This document shows positions 23,527 to 34,623 of a DNA stretch of 64,000 bases, one piece after another. A model generated the notes under the pieces. It was not told where the DNA came from, searched no databases, and saw only the letters and a list, made by a program, of their open reading frames with translations. How positions within the stretch are numbered: position 1 is the first letter of the stretch; the number at the start of each line of letters is the position of its first letter. A program made the position numbers and the translations under genes. The DNA is from Bryoerythrophyllum caledonicum (taxonomy: Eukaryota; Streptophyta; Bryopsida; Pottiales; Pottiaceae), in NCBI GenBank assembly GCA_963971425.1, contig OZ020517.1, positions 16,768,904-16,832,903 on the forward strand, in the 5' to 3' direction.

Positions 23527-23530
<4 letters not shown>

Positions 23531-23782
23531 AGAGAGACGAGTAGACTTGCGTGGCGACTTTCTGACAAGTCTAATTAACCCTAGGGGCAAAACGTGAGGT
23601 AATTAACAATTCGTGAGGGCTCAAGTCGCACGAAATATTTTCTCTAGGCGGTGAAGGCTGGCCAGAGCTAACCCGCGTTTCCGCGCCCTCACATACAACG
23701 CCGCACGCTCCTCGTTAGCCTCATGTGCGTGGGCTTGTTGATAGAAAACAACTTCAAGCTCTCCATCAAAAGCCATTCATAT

Positions 23783-24075
23783 TCAACACACACCGCAGAA
23801 ACACTTTTGTAGTTGATCCACCACATCCATTGCCTTGACCTTACTCCCCGTGATGCCGAACAAAACCTCGTCTCCATATTGAACGTAGCTCACTCTGTCA
23901 TACTCCACGCTCTGCTGCAAGTGCACCTCCTTTCTCTTCTCGGAACCAACATTCAATTCTGCGTGCATGCGCGTCACCTTCGTGTCTAGCTGAAGGAGGT
24001 ATACGTTGCACAATACGACACTTAGCCGCTTACTCACGCCTGCCTGCAACATCTCCTCAAGCAGGCGCACAAACG
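23783..24075 (-). pseudogene. Maturase / group II intron-type reverse transcriptase fragment
   Basis: The minus-strand frame reads FVRLLEEMLQAGVSKRLSVV, then LCNVYLLQLDTKVTRMHAEL, and later RVSYVQYGDEVLFGITGSK. The order LCNxYLxxLD, then a spacer, then YxRYADDFxxGxxGSK is that of plant nuclear and mitochondrial maturases. Here the catalytic YADD is YGDE, and the QGG motif before LCN is lost. Only about 95 codons remain, with no full RT or X domain. It is probably a pseudogene of a nuclear-encoded maturase or a transferred mitochondrial fragment. Confidence 0.55.
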
Positions 24076-24129
24076 CGTCATCCTAGGGTGTCTTTTTTGG
24101 GCATGCACACATGGATCTTAGGCACTAGT

Positions 24130-25465
24130 GAGAATCGGCAACTTTCAGATCACAATCTCTGCATCGTATGGTGGAAAGAACTCAGGTCGTACATGTCGTC
24201 GTCGCTCTTCCGGCAAGCAACTGCAATTTTGGTTTGAGGCGCTAGTACGCGGTCTAGAGCGCCTCCAGGTCGGAAACCGTGCGGAGTACATTCCCGTAGC
24301 ACACATTCAAATTTAGGAACTCAAGTTGGTGTTCTGCTTCAGTCATGGGTGGCTTGCACATGTTGCGCTGCACGTCGGGGTTTTGATGGTCGGGCAGTTG
24401 ATTCGTTGAGGAGCCTCTCCTCTGTTGACGTTCTTCTGGTCACCACTGTTGCCGATTGTTGACGGAGTGAGTTTGGATAGGTTTCATTTTTCTTTATGCT
24501 CTAGAGTTCTAAGGCGTGGAAGTTTGAATGCAGTTGTTTCGACTGAATGCAATTGTGGGTCTGTGAGTTTTTAGATTTGTAGAGTTTTTGTTGGTTGACA
24601 AGGTTAGGGCTTTGTTGTCATTGCTCGTTTTTATGTGCATCTATTGTTTAGGTTTTTAATTAATGAAACTGCATTTGCAAAGAATCGGAACGGAAGGCAA
24701 CTTTGTCTCAACAATGGTAGGAAACTTGCAATATCACCTTGTACATCAAAACCTCCGCCCTCTCCATTATTATTTTTTCTATTTCAAGCAGATTTTGCAC
24801 TCCCTATTACATCCATTACCGCCGTCTTACCTCCACTTTAACTGCGTTGATAAAATCATCCACGTTAGTTGCCATATAAAATGCCAACAAAGATAGCCAC
24901 ATAACTTTCCACTTTGGTCTAAACATGCATGTCCAGGCCACCGCCCTAATTTGTGTTGACCTACTCTACACCTCTTGGTGTAAAGGGGGCATTAGGTAAC
25001 TGGTATATCTCCCCGGATATTAGAGTTTTCCTGAAAGTACTTAGGGTTTAAACCCTGATTGTCACCTTAAAACGCTGAAAAGGGTCGTACACCTGAAAGT
25101 CCACTTGTTTTTTAGAAACATGGTGGTTTGGTTAACTTTGGGGTTTATTCCATAAATTATGGTCCTTTGTCATCCAACCAACATGCTACAGGGTTAATCA
25201 TTTAGGCACATTCACCGTCCAAACATAGATGCAAGGTGGCATTGGTGACTCCAAATTACTAATTTCGTTACATTAGCTTGTTCCATGCGCGTGGCCCATA
25301 AAATATGGAGGGTGAGAACTTTCACCCTGCAAATATTTGAGTTTTCCTGAAAGTCACCAAAATACACTAGATAGTTACCCCGAATCTTAGGGTCTTATGT
25401 TAGTAACCGGGACCACATGCACATGGTGTCTTGCCTTGGGAAAGGTTTGGAGGAACCATTGGTCA
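24130..25465. other. No supported gene
   Basis: Intergenic. It contains phrases shared with other parts of the window, such as ttagtaaccgggacc-type text near 25400 and 17650, so part of it is old repeat. Confidence 0.35.
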
Positions 25466-25469
25466 ACCC

Positions 25470-25690
25470 TGTGAGAACTTAGGGTACTATGGGGGAACTT
25501 TAACTTGCATGGGGTAGGGCCCAAGAACATTGATTGCAAAACATTTCATTGGTGCAGAAAAAGGCAATATGAAATTTCCTCATGCTCTTTTTTTTCCGTT
25601 TATACATCTCATACTCTCTGGCACCATATTCCCCCTGACTTGCCCATTCGGGAAGCACTTTCAGGAAAACTCTATTGCCGTACTTAAATC
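25470..25690. repeat. Dispersed repeat Q, copy 2
   Basis: Direct-orientation partner of 21590-21800. Both include gagaactt, gtagggcccaag and cattgattg. Confidence 0.7.
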
Positions 25691-25949
25691 TCACCCTGCT
25701 TTGGTGAATAGAGAAAGACACAAGGTCCTTAAAGGATGCTCCACCGGGTCTTTTTGGCTGACACAAGGTAGCCACCCTTTAAAACTCAGACTTTCAGGAA
25801 AACTCTATTAGTTTACCGGTTTCATCACCCTCAACCCGTGCCTGCCTATATATATATACTTTATTTTATGTTTGATCATGTAAATTTGATTCTCTTCGTC
25901 AATTTTGTGAAGATCTGTGACTTGAAGTCAAGTATTGTGAAGTCAAGTA

Positions 25950-26942
25950 CACCGTTCATTGAATATAGTGTGGAGGTATAGGTAATGTGGATGAAAATTG
26001 AGGTGGACCACATCAATTCTAGTTTTGGATGAAAATTGATGTGGACCACATCAATTTTGGTTATTAATATAGTAGTAATATGTTATTATTATATATGTTA
26101 TTATTATATATAGTATTAATATTATAATATATGTTATTATGTTATTATTATATGTTATTATTATGTTATTATGTTATTATTATAATATTATGTTATAATA
26201 TTATGTTGATATTATATTATGTTATATTATATTATAATATTATGTTATATTATATTATAATATTATGTTATATTATATTATAATATTATGTTATATTATA
26301 TTATAATATTATGTTATATTATATTATAATATTATGTTATATTATATTATAATATTATGTTATATTATATTATAATATTATGTTATATTATATTATAATA
26401 TTATGTTATATTATATTATAATATTATGTTATATTATATTATAATATTATGTTATATTATATTATAATATTATGTTATATTATATTATAATATTATGTTA
26501 TATTATATTATAATATTATGTTATATTATATTATAATATTATGTTATATTATATTATAATATTATGTTATATTATATTATAATATTATGTTATATTATAT
26601 TATAATATTATGTTAATATTATTATGTTATATTCTTATGTTATAAAATAATATTATAGTGTTATTATATTTTATTATGTTATTATATTATTATGTTATTA
26701 TTTTATTATGTTATTATGTTATTATTATGTTATTATATTATAATTTTGGTTTTGAGTACAACTTGTAAAAACTTATCCACATCAATTCCCGTGTGATTTT
26801 TTTTGAAACAAGCCACACTATTTCTAATGGACATGATTTGATGTGGATGGAAAATTGAAGTGGACCACTTTAATTTGCGTATAATGAAATTACTGTAGGA
26901 AATTTCAAATAGTCTAGTCTACACTATATTCAGGGAACGGTG
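25950..26942. mobile_element. TA-flanked MITE with an AT tandem array inside
   Basis: TIRs CACCGTTCATTGAATATAGT and complement of CACCGTTCCCTGAATATAGT, flanked by TA (25948-25949 and 26943-26944), as for Stowaway or other Tc1/mariner-derived MITEs. Next to each TIR are repeats of gatgtggaccacatcaatt. The core is a TTA-rich region with the 23-bp array at 26215-26613. Confidence 0.8.
26215..26613. repeat. 23-bp tandem array, about 17 copies
   Basis: The unit gttatattatattataatat plus tat repeats without visible variation from about 26221 to 26612. (TTA)n sequence lies on both sides. Such homogeneity suggests recent expansion. Confidence 0.95.
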
Positions 26943-26989
26943 TAGTCTATGCAATTCAGTTAACTTATGAAACGAGGATGTCCGGTTGT

Positions 26990-27078
26990 CTGGGGTAAAA
27001 CAGAGGTGATTACGTCTGCAGAGTTTCATCCTACTCAATGCAATATGTTAGCGTACAGCAGCAGCAAGGGCTCAAGAG
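26990..27078 (+). pseudogene. PP2A regulatory subunit B (B55/PR55) exon fragment
   Basis: About 75 bp encodes TEVITSAEFHPTQCNMLAYS followed by SSKGS, the WD40 segment of the B55 regulatory subunit of protein phosphatase 2A. In the family this is followed by an IRL-type strand, but here the match stops at AGGGCTCA, exactly where an inverted-repeat element begins (27079). No other B55 exon is present, so this is a captured or leftover fragment. Confidence 0.75.
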
Positions 27079-27377
27079 GACAGTTCAGACGTTGGACAGA
27101 TCACTTAATACACAAGTTGCGGAAATGCAACTCGATGGCCAGCTTCTCTAGGTTTGAGCAGATGTTCACATGATGATGCGACCAGATGCATTGAGGTATA
27201 GGTCCGTCTTGACATTTGCATGCCTTCTCGTTTTCTCTGAGTTAGAAAATGCTGCTTTTCAAGGGTAAGTAAACTTCAAAAATGCCTTCATTTCTGGCAA
27301 AATATTCACACAAACTTAAGCGCTGCAAGTAATAAAAATCGTAACCAACAAGTGATCTGTCCGATGTCTGAACTGTC
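27079..27377. mobile_element. Small MITE next to the PP2A fragment
   Basis: Inverted arms of 28 bp (27079-27106 and 27350-27377) with two mismatches. The left arm starts gacagttcagacgttggaca. About 300 bp, no gene. The target duplication is not clear. Confidence 0.65.
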
Positions 27378-27733
27378 GCCTTGAAACACTTAAGAAACTT
27401 TGTGATAAAAAACTCTAAACCCTGTATGCGTAGCTAAACTAAAAATCACAGCCTGACTGGAACTTGCAGTTGTGTAATGAGTGCTACAAAATGTAATATG
27501 CATGATAAGACTATGAGTATCAATTTATGCACGAACAAGAGACTCAGAATCATCGTGCAAAAGGCTGGATCTAGGCCTATAAATTCGCAAGATAATCTCC
27601 GCAAACGCACATATCAGGTTTCATCAGTAATTATCAAGGTCCGTAATCACTTTCAATACATTGAAGAGAATGGGTTCATCACTCACATCGTCCAGATTTC
27701 ATAACACACTTGTAAAGTGCGCCTCATGTGAAC

Positions 27734-28062
27734 TCAAAGGCATTCATCAAGGCACGCGGCGAGCTTCTTCACGTTGTTGTGCGGGGCGGCGAGCTTGACG
27801 TCGTCAGGCTGCAATATTCTCTCGTTCCGTAAAGCAGTTTTATGCATAGTAAGTACTACATACATGCATGATATCCTCGGCGGGCAGCGCTTCACTTGGG
27901 TTTAGCGGAGTTGAACGAGCGTGGACCTGGCTTGACGGTTTTTATTCGGAGCTCCGTCCCGTCGGAGCGCAGTGTGTTGGTCGGTATGGCCTAGATTGGA
28001 CCTGGTGTTGTGCAAGGCGCTGTAGAGCATGGAACTTCTGAAGTTGGGCGCCGTAGACAACA
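27734..28062 (-). pseudogene. C-terminal exons of an unrecognised gene
   Basis: Two exons join in phase: 28062-27864 (after ttttgtag, ending GATATCATGCAT|gtatgt) and 27808-27734 (after atattgcag). They encode VVYGAQLQKFHALQRLAQHQ, later ARSTPLNPSEALPAEDIMH, and end PDDVKLAAPHNNVKKLAACL plus DECL and a TGA stop. One in-frame TAA (27944-27942) interrupts the first exon, at a place where CAA would fit. Upstream exons were not found, and I do not recognise the family. The matched splice phase is the main support. Confidence 0.4.
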
Positions 28063-28699
28063 CTACAAAAATGGTGTAGTGAGCTTGGCGTAGAGGAGAA
28101 AGTAATTATACTGAAGTTTGAGTTCAGCGGGACAGTGGCAAAAGACAAGCTTGGAATATTGTGAGGTACAGTAGACGAACAGAGCAGTGATTTGTTTAAT
28201 ATTCTAATTTTTTGAATTGTCAACTGTCATGCACGTTACCTTTCACGGGCAACATGGAGGTTAATTTTACCTTTCGCTTTTCTAATTGGTTTTAGGTGAC
28301 GCGGTGGAGAAGCACCTTGCAAGTTGCAACTATAAGTTCATTAATGAACAGGTAAGTTATATCCCGAACAGAACGCCATCTTTGGTGCACAGCAGGAGGT
28401 CGAAATAATAGGTACAGACTACCCTGTTCCACCCTAAATTACAACCTACAACAGTAGCTTTGTATCATAACTTCCAAAACAGTTTCAATCGCACGATCCT
28501 CCTCTAAGACAAAGAAGAAGAACTCCGGGCCCCAACAGGAACCACCGTGAATATAGTGTTTGTTCAATCTCTTCACTAAACCAATGGCCACGGGACATAG
28601 GTTAGTGTAAAAGAACTACTTTCTCTTTCGAGGCTATACACTTTTCTACACTATGTGTTTCCCGACACTAATTGCCTTATAGACAACCGACATGTCATC

Positions 28700-29600
28700 T
28701 TCCCAAAGGGCTTTTTGGGTACCCATACAATAGCCCGACGCACATGGTGCCGATGAGCCTCCGCTTGGAAGCCCGAACAATTGGTGGTGGGCCCACAAAA
28801 CAAAAGGTAAATTTGGATAAATTTTAAATATGTAAATTGGTTCCTAGGTGAAAACTCATTGGGAACTCTTTGGAACATGGATAACACGTTGGGAACGTTG
28901 GGAACACAGTGGGGAACACATTGGGAACTTTGTGGAACAACTTGGGAACGCATTGGGAACATTGTGGTAATAATATGGTTAAAAAGGTAAATGAGAAGAG
29001 GGTGACCATATGGTTTGGTTTGGAACCACATCGGATTAAACCCTAAACTCATGTGGGTATGAGGAGCCAAATCCAAACTTTTAGGGACCATATGTGGGAG
29101 ATGAAGCCCCATATGGTCGTCATGTGGGTCGGCCTAATGAGGGCTTAAGATCCCCACCATAAAGTAGACGCACATGATGACCATATGGGGCTTCATCTCC
29201 TAGATATGGTCCCTAATAGTCCTAGTTGGGCTCCTCATGCCCACACCAATTTTACAGTAAAATTCGATGTAGTTCCTAACCAAACCATTTGGTTATCCTC
29301 TTTTGATTTATCTTTTAAACCAAATTATTACCACAACGTTCCCATTGCGTTCCCAATAAGTTCCCATGTTGTCCCCAGAGTTCCCACCATGTTCTCAAAT
29401 GTGTTCCCTAGCATTCCCCAATTCCCAATGCGTTCCCCATGTTCCCAATGCATTTACAATTGGTAACCAATTTACATATTTAAAATTTTATCTAACTTTA
29501 CCTTTTGTTTAGTGGGGCCCACCACCAATCGTTGGGGCCCCAGCGCAGGCTCATCTGCATACATGTGCGTGAGCTTATTGTTGGGTGGACTATGGTCGTA
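28700..29600. mobile_element. Large foldback element with repetitive arms
   Basis: Two arms of roughly 430 bp face each other around a centre near 29140-29165. The outer parts (acgcacatg...gatgagcct; ccaccaatcgttgggg and its partner) and the inner part (accatatggggcttcatctc) are complementary. Both arms carry degenerate tandem copies of a 10- to 12-bp unit, gttgggaacac, in opposite directions. Foldback transposons have this layout. The frames at 28651-29112 and 29185-29466 are products of these repeats. Confidence 0.75.
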
Positions 29601-29690
29601 GGCACCATGCCGACATGGGGACTTGAGCTCAAAACCACCTCACCGGTGTGCCATGATCCAAATCACTACACCGATGGTGCGGTGCCTGAT
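29590..29690 (-). repeat. Possible tRNA-derived SINE head
   Basis: On the minus strand, GGTGTAGTGATTTGGATC is similar to a polymerase III A box. It is followed about 30 bp later by AGCTCAAGTCC, which matches 9 of 11 positions of the B box GGTTCAAGTCC. It lies at the outer edge of the foldback arm. No poly-A tail was identified. Confidence 0.3.
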
Positions 29691-30234
29691 CTACCTAAAC
29701 TCACATGTACATGCTATCTGGGGTCTAAACTTAAAAAATCAATATTAATCCCTAGATGAAAAAAGTCCAGACATAGGCTTTTGCAAATCTCGGGCACCTT
29801 CCCATGGTTGCAAATTATATTTGCAATTCCTGAAATTTTGTACAAAGTTGCAAGAAGACCAGAGGTAGGTGGGAGTATAATTTTTATTCTCATCTGACTC
29901 AGAAAAAAAAGTTAATATGCCACCATAAAGAAAAAATTGTCAAGTGCAGGCATGTCTAACAATTCCAAAAACGTTTGCTAGGACACTCTAGTAAATCTAA
30001 GATTTTCAATACTAGCAAGTAAATTATTTCCTTTCATGTTGTCAAAAAACATTTATTGTCTTTAGTAAAAAAATGCATTTTATCCTAAGTCAAAGATTTT
30101 CTCACGTTGCCGCACATTGTAGGGCAAGGAATAAAACAAACTTCTTTTCCACATAAAGCTTTGAGATCTTCATATTTTTTACTTTTAATTATTTCTATTA
30201 CAAGACGTGGTGTAAACTTTCTTGTTGACCATTC

Positions 30235-30634
30235 GGATTATCATTCTAAAACATATTTTATTTCCAAAAAATTAAAACGTGAAATTGCACTTTTTGAACC
30301 TCCACTCCTTGCACACTTGTTTTGAATATGCTACATCCCTTCTTTACCTCTAAAAATTGGTGTACAAGGAGTTAATATCATGATCAACATGATGGTGAAA
30401 AATTTTGACTATGTGAAGTGCAAAAGTTTGATACCAAGTGAAGTCAAAGTCTACTGATCCACTCAACAGAGGGATGAAAATGAACCATTTTTTCTACTTC
30501 TCACACTATTATCTTTCAATCCATGTGGTCAAAGTTGATGAAATCTTGTAAGTGTGTTGTTTATTAAATTTTAAATGAGATCCTACAGTTAAAACTAGAA
30601 ATAAGATATTTTATTTCCTTCCTTACTCATTGCA
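30235..30634 (-). repeat. Dispersed repeat R, copy 2 (inverted)
   Basis: Reverse complement of 21825-22224 over about 400 bp with scattered differences. The short plus-strand frame at 30107-30325 overlaps its edge and is not a gene. Confidence 0.8.
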
Positions 30635-31079
30635 CTAGAATTGACAGTTTTGAAGTGTTTTTAGTGTGAAATTGTCAAGGATATTTACGGGTTAACCAGC
30701 CTCTCTTATGAGGGGATTTCTCTCCTGAGCCTCGGTCTAAACCAAAATCTCTAGAATGTAAGACCCGAATTCTATGTGTAGAATTATTTTATGTAACAGT
30801 CTCTGAAATTGGTAGATAAAAGCAACCCTACCCACGGTCCCACGCCTTTCAGAAATACAAATTACTACACTTCGGCTCCACAGTTTGGGAAGAATGTGGG
30901 CATAACCAGCCATTATCCACCACTTGACAGCTTCAACCGGCCGTGGCCTGAATTTTACCGGTTTCAATTTGTTGCCCTTAATATGCCAGCTAATTTTCTT
31001 TTCATTGCAATGTCAACTGGCCAAAAACTTGATCATTCATATTGAAGCCGGTTTTTCCTGGGTACCAAAATGATATCAA

Positions 31080-31300
31080 CAAACAACATACTTTATACAA
31101 CATACGACAACAATGTTCAGAGAACAAATCAACATACAACAACAATATGTAAATGATATCAACATACAACAAAAATGATCAACAATTTATCACCTACAGC
31201 AAACAACAGCAATCATCATCTATTTATCCACAGCAGGAATTGAACCTGAACTAACCCATCAACCGGTTGATGGCCATGGATTTATTTTCCTACCAAACCT
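31080..31300 (-). repeat. Possible SINE with perfect B box
   Basis: The minus strand has GGTTCAATTCC, a perfect polymerase III B box, preceded about 30 bp upstream by TGGCCATCAACCGG, similar to an A box. Downstream is a tail of repeated gttgtatgttgat units, as seen at some SINE 3' ends. Borders and target duplication were not resolved. Confidence 0.3.
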
Positions 31301-31329
31301 AGGTCTTAAAATCTCTTAAGGCCACAGGA

Positions 31330-32590
31330 TGATAATTTTTTTTTTAAAAACACAGAAAACGACCTTCATTCTATATCATACCTCGGACTCTGCTCCAGAT
31401 CACAAACAGACATGCACACAAAGCTTTCCAAAAATCTTCAGAACCCTAAACCTAAACCTGATCCATACACGAGATCCATGCATCATCACTTACATCACAA
31501 ACGAGACCACATGAAGAACCTAAAAACCTCCAACAAACATGAACAGCAGACATGCACAATGAACACAACTTGCACAGACTGCTGAGATAAAGACATGAAC
31601 TTACTTGTAGTGTCGAGATCCACCGCTACCGGAGCTGGCATGAAGAAGTATCGTACACACCGATGGCTTGCTGCGAACTCCAAACTTCGACACAGATCAA
31701 GACTAATCTTCAACATTAATTTCACTGAGGTGAACGTGAACTTGACAATCGAGACTGAACTCGACTGAACTCAAACTTCACTTAATTTCACTGAGGTGAA
31801 CTTGACAATCGAGACTGAACTCGACTGAACTCAAACTTCACTAGACAGATCGAGAGACAACTCCAAACTTCAACTTCAACTTCACTTTGTGGGTCGAGTG
31901 TAACTCCGCACTTCACCTTCAAGGTTGCATCGAGAAACGAGACAGTGCCGCAGTGGAGCAGCGAGCTCGGGCGTCACAGCGAGCGAAATTGCAAGTGGAG
32001 TCACTCGAGAGTTTACGACCGCGAAGTCGCAGACGGCAGTGCAGGGCGAGAGAACTGGGTGGCTGGGGCCTGGGCGTGAATGGGTTGCCGCGAAGCTGCA
32101 TCACATGGCCGCCAATTAGGGTTTGCTCCCAGCCTCGCAGGCTGCACTGCTGCAGCTCTAGATAGTAAACTCGTGACTCGAGTCTCGAGCGGTCGAACCA
32201 GCCTGGCAGCTTGGCTCCCAGCCGGAATTGGCTTACTGATTCTAAAAGCCGGATTTGATGAAGTTCATGGACAATGCACATGTCCAGGATTTCGAAAATC
32301 CCCCACATCTTCAGCTGAACCGAATGAACATCCGGCTAGTGTTAAGTCAAACCGGTTGAAAGCCGTCACATTCACATCCCATCCGGTTAAAAATCCTCCT
32401 CCTTATGGTTCCCGGTAAATATCCGTCCTTATTTTGTAAGCAGCGGTTTCGCATCCTCCACTTTGTCAAGTAAACCGGACTTTTGTCAAAATCAACTGGC
32501 TACCTTAACACTAAACCCCGGTTCTCCCGGGACATAGTTCGGCTCACTTCAGACTAACGACTGGATGAAAGCGAAGTCTACGAACTTGAT
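31330..32590. other. No supported gene
   Basis: GC-rich stretches (31880-32420) with frames on both strands that do not resemble known proteins. Many ccggtt/aaccgg motifs recall the nested insert at 51565-54972. Confidence 0.35.
31716..31841. repeat. Tandem duplication of about 60-66 bp
   Basis: Two copies beginning ttaatttcactgaggtgaac and ending actcaaacttcac. The second lacks 6 bp. Confidence 0.9.
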
Positions 32591-32597
32591 AGAGTAG

Positions 32598-32679
32598 ACT
32601 CATGGATGAGTGAAGGCAGACGCGATCGCTCTGAACGCGACAATCAGTTGAACGCGTCTGCCTTCACTCATCCATGAGT
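32598..32679. repeat. Perfect 27-bp inverted repeat upstream of the GT14 gene
   Basis: Arms 32598-32624 and 32653-32679 are exact complements (actcatggatgagtgaaggc...), separated by a 28-bp loop. It lies about 370 bp upstream of the GT14 start codon. Confidence 0.95.
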
Positions 32680-33044
32680 AGACTGAAATCAGTCTACGAA
32701 CTTGGTAGGCAGGCTCATAAACACCTAGATCAAGAGATGTAGTGTAGCGAGCGCAGCGAAGTACTAGCTCTGGAGTTTGTTGTAGACAAGTTGCGATTTG
32801 CTGAGTTTGTCCAATGCGACCGGTTTGATGGTTGAAGTGACGCTCCAACGACCTCAGAGTTTGTTACAGTGAGAGCACCGACGATTCAAGTCTAGAGCAC
32901 ATTTAAGAATGGACCGGGGGTTCTGGATTGACGACGTCGGTGCTGGAGTGGAGAAGTTGGATCCATGAGGCAGCTTGCAGATGGGGTGAGAGGCTCTCTT
33001 GTCGTGTAGACATTCAAGCGGAATCATCGTCTTGTTTCGGAGCC

Positions 33045-34440
33045 ATGACGTCTGCGAAGTGGAAGCAGCAGCCTGAGCCTGTCGCGAAGTCTCAGTTCTC
33101 CGTGTTCCGGATGACGACAAAGGATCACGTCGCGTGGCCCACGCGGATCAGCAGCCTCATCATCTTCTGCGTGGTCGTGGGCTCCGGCGCAGTTCTGGGC
33201 GTCGTCATCTCGCTGAACGCGGTCACCTTCCTGAGCGGCGGGTTCCTGTCCACGAATTTCACGGATCTTGAAGTAATCCCCAGCGACTATCTTCTCCCAA
33301 ACTCCAACACCACCGATGCGGAGCCTGAGTCCAGCCCGGATGGCGATGTTGACGATTCGTACGTGGAGACAACGGCGCTTCCATCGAATTTCACCTCCGA
33401 CTTCGTCCTGCAGTCACACCCCGTGGATCTCTCCGCTCTCTCCGACGTCTACCACTCGCTCAGCGACGAAACGCTCCTGCGGCACGCATCCGCCGTGCCG
33501 CGACAGGCGACGCTCTCTCCGAAACTCGCCTACATGTTCCTCACTCGCGGACCGCTTCCCTTGAGCCCGCTTTGGGAGCGCTACTTCAAGGGCCACACCC
33601 CGCTCTACTCCATCTACATACACGCGCACCCGAACTACAGGCCGAGTTTCCCCTCAAACTCCGTCTTCTACCGGCGCAACGTCCCCAGCAAGGTAAGATC
33701 ACAGAATCCCCTCAATTAGGTGTATGGCGCTTACACGAGGAATATAGAGTCTTAACCGTTTTTTCCCACAGGAGGTGGTTTGGGGGAAGCTCTCGGTGTT
33801 CGCAGCGGAGCGGCGGCTGCTATCGAACGCGCTGCTGGACCCCGCGAATGAGCGCTTCATTCTCGTCTCGGAGACGTGCATCCCGATCACGCCGCTCCCC
33901 GTGGCGTACCAGTACTTCACGGAGTCGCGCCACAGCTTCGTGGAGGCGTACTTCCTGGCGGGCAAGGGCGGCATGGGGCGCTACATGCGTGTCAAGGGCA
34001 GGCGCAAGTTGGAGCCCGAGATCATGCCCATGCAGTGGCGCAAGGGCAGCCAGTGGTTCGAGATGGCGCGCACCCTCGCGCGCCTCGTGGTGGCGGATCG
34101 GAAATACTACCCTAAGTATGAGAATCTCCTCTGTAGGGATAACAACATCTGTTACATCGACGAGCATTACCTCGCCACCGTGCTCACCATCCTCGCGCCA
34201 TCGCAGCTCGCCAATCGAACTTCCCATTTCATCAACTTCTCTCGCAACACCCGCCATCCCAAGCAGTGGGACAAGAATTCTGTCAGGGAAGAAAACGTGC
34301 TGGAGATGATTACCTCCGGCCACAATTGCACTTACAATGGGAAGCTCACTGAGACTTGTCACATGTTTGCCAGGAAGTTCAGTCCTTCCGCTCTTGAGCC
34401 ATTGCTGGATCTCGCTGCAACCGCTCTGGGTATCCCTTAG
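33045..34440 (+). CDS. GT14-family glycosyltransferase (Core-2/I-branching beta-1,6-GlcNAc-transferase-like)
   Basis: Two exons, 33045-33692 and 33772-34440, with a 79-bp intron (AAG|gtaaga ... tttttcccacag|GAG), give 438 residues, normal for plant GT14. This is a type II Golgi membrane protein. A short cytosolic tail is followed by a membrane segment near residues 35-60 (SSLIIFCVVVGSGAVLGVVI) and an N-glycosylated stem with several N-x-T sites. The catalytic domain starts near residue 155 (KLAYMFLTRGPLPLSPLWER) and includes LYSIYIHAHP, SVFYRRNVPSKEVVWG, AERRLLSNALLD, SETCIPI, QWRKGSQWFE, YIDEHYLATVL and a C-terminal CTYNG...FARKFSPSALEPLL. The family transfers sugars in the Golgi, and some members act on arabinogalactan proteins. 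The start at 33045 was chosen because translation from the in-frame ATG at 32928 would add a non-conserved 39 residues. High third-position GC distinguishes it from the surrounding DNA. Confidence 0.92.
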
Positions 34441-34623
34441 TTATGAAGCTGTCAACAATCCTTGTATCATAACATTTTTTGACCCAGGTTAGATGGCAAT
34501 TCATTCGGTATGGTTATAATTTTAGTGTTCTCATTGGAGTTTGTGTCTAGATATTGTGTGAGCTCATTCTACTAGATGGCCGTGGGATGAAGCTTGTAGA
34601 CTTGATGATTCATTAAGAATGAT

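Noticed and set aside
23306..23590. Ser-Leu / Arg-Glu repeat proteins on both strands
   Set aside because: Translation of the (GA)n microsatellite.
26215..26613. CRISPR-like regular repeat array
   Set aside because: Repeats are contiguous without spacers and purely A/T. It is a simple tandem array in a eukaryotic MITE.
28651..29112. 153-codon minus-strand frame with repeated FPNV/VPN-like units
   Set aside because: Product of the tandem repeats in the foldback arm. The mirror arm gives a similar peptide on the opposite strand.
31887..32418. Overlapping frames on both strands in GC-rich DNA
   Set aside because: High GC lowers stop frequency. No domain, no supported splice pattern.
33572..34309. 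245-codon plus-strand frame rich in Arg and Ser
   Set aside because: Out-of-frame shadow of the GT14 gene that reads through its intron.
33820..34362. 180-codon minus-strand frame
   Set aside because: Antisense shadow of the GC-rich GT14 second exon.
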